Below are positions 5,376 to 5,440 of a DNA stretch of 5,440 nucleotides, piece after piece; the stretch's first letter is position 1; each line of letters begins with the position of its first letter. Source of the stretch: Bacteroidota bacterium (GTDB lineage: Bacteria; Bacteroidota; Bacteroidia; Chitinophagales; LD1). The DNA lies in the NCBI GenBank assembly GCA_947457525.1, contig CANGXE010000129.1, positions 1 through 5,440 on the forward strand, given 5' to 3'. A program made the position numbers and the translations under genes. Below the pieces are notes generated by a model. That model searched no databases. It worked only from the letters and a program-made list of their open reading frames with translations, and was not told the origin of the DNA.

Positions 5376-5440
5376 ATTTGCAACTTTATCTTTATGGGGA
5401 ACTGCTGATCCCTTTTCAATTCCGGCAGCCTTAAGAATTA
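5346..5440 (-). pseudogene. rplK: Ribosomal protein L11 (rplK) internal fragment, cut at both ends
   Basis: The minus strand, read from 5438, encodes 31 residues that match the RNA-binding C-terminal domain of L11: 'ILKAAGIEKGSAVPHKDK' followed by 'VANLTKAQVEDIA'. In the intact protein the next residues should be like '(K/E)xKMPDLN' and run on to a 'GTARSMG' motif. Here they are replaced by 'IKRVEIFSLDG', the reverse of the dehydrogenase gene, and the frame closes with a stop at 5301-5303. The 5' part lies outside the window. The pattern AAGI-KGS-P-KDKV with T-x-AQVE-IA recalls proteobacterial L11; Bacteroidota L11 proteins I recall have a W-x-QVR-x-IA form here. As it stands the fragment could not give a working L11. 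It may be a real remnant or an assembly artefact. Confidence 0.75.

Noticed and set aside
1..5440. CRISPR array, tRNA, insertion sequence, defence or biosynthetic gene cluster
   Set aside because: No regularly spaced repeats, cloverleaf sequence, transposase or terminal repeats, and no nuclease, toxin or effector domains were seen; all complete genes except one are recognised core-metabolism or regulator families.

Overview
The window looks like a chromosomal fragment from a member of the Bacteroidota (Bacteroidetes). Three things point there: the type IX secretion (T9SS) style C-terminal tail at the left edge, start codons without Shine-Dalgarno sequences but with A/T-rich leaders and TAnnTTTG-like promoter boxes, and an isocitrate dehydrogenase of the long Thermus-type architecture. 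Base composition is moderately A/T-rich. No tRNA, rRNA, CRISPR array, insertion sequence or phage gene was seen. Gene identities rest on recalled family motifs; no database search was run.

Layout, left to right. (1) 1-147, + strand: the last 48 codons of a secreted protein ending in a T9SS sorting domain. (2) 183-1052, +: lipA, lipoyl synthase, complete. (3) 1049-2840, - strand: a tightly packed operon read as coaD, then an unrecognised exported protein, then lipB. The junctions are TAATG (1-base overlap) and ATGA (4-base overlap). lipB meets lipA tail to tail, and a shared TTAA supplies both stop codons. (4) 2928-3851, -: a LysR-family regulator of the CbbR-like subgroup. (5) 3852-3944: the divergent intergenic region, with a 13-bp palindrome-containing direct repeat whose copies start 41 bp apart. 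(6) 3945-5375, +: an isocitrate dehydrogenase with the extra C-terminal domain of the Thermus/Rickettsia type. (7) 5346-5440, -: a fragment of ribosomal protein L11 (rplK) that begins abruptly inside the last codons of the dehydrogenase gene.

The intact genes are core metabolism. LipB moves octanoyl groups from acyl carrier protein to lipoyl domains and LipA inserts the sulfurs. CoaD makes dephospho-CoA from phosphopantetheine, on the route to the CoA that also supplies the acyl-carrier-protein arm. Isocitrate dehydrogenase makes 2-oxoglutarate, which the lipoate-dependent 2-oxoglutarate dehydrogenase uses next. The divergent LysR gene is a candidate regulator of the dehydrogenase.

The most unusual point is the right edge. 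The last 8 residues and the stop codon of the dehydrogenase are antisense rplK sequence, and that fragment reads more like a proteobacterial L11 than a Bacteroidota one. An assembly chimera or a genuine rearrangement are the two explanations; the first seems more likely. I did not find a convincing new defence, mobile or biosynthetic system here.
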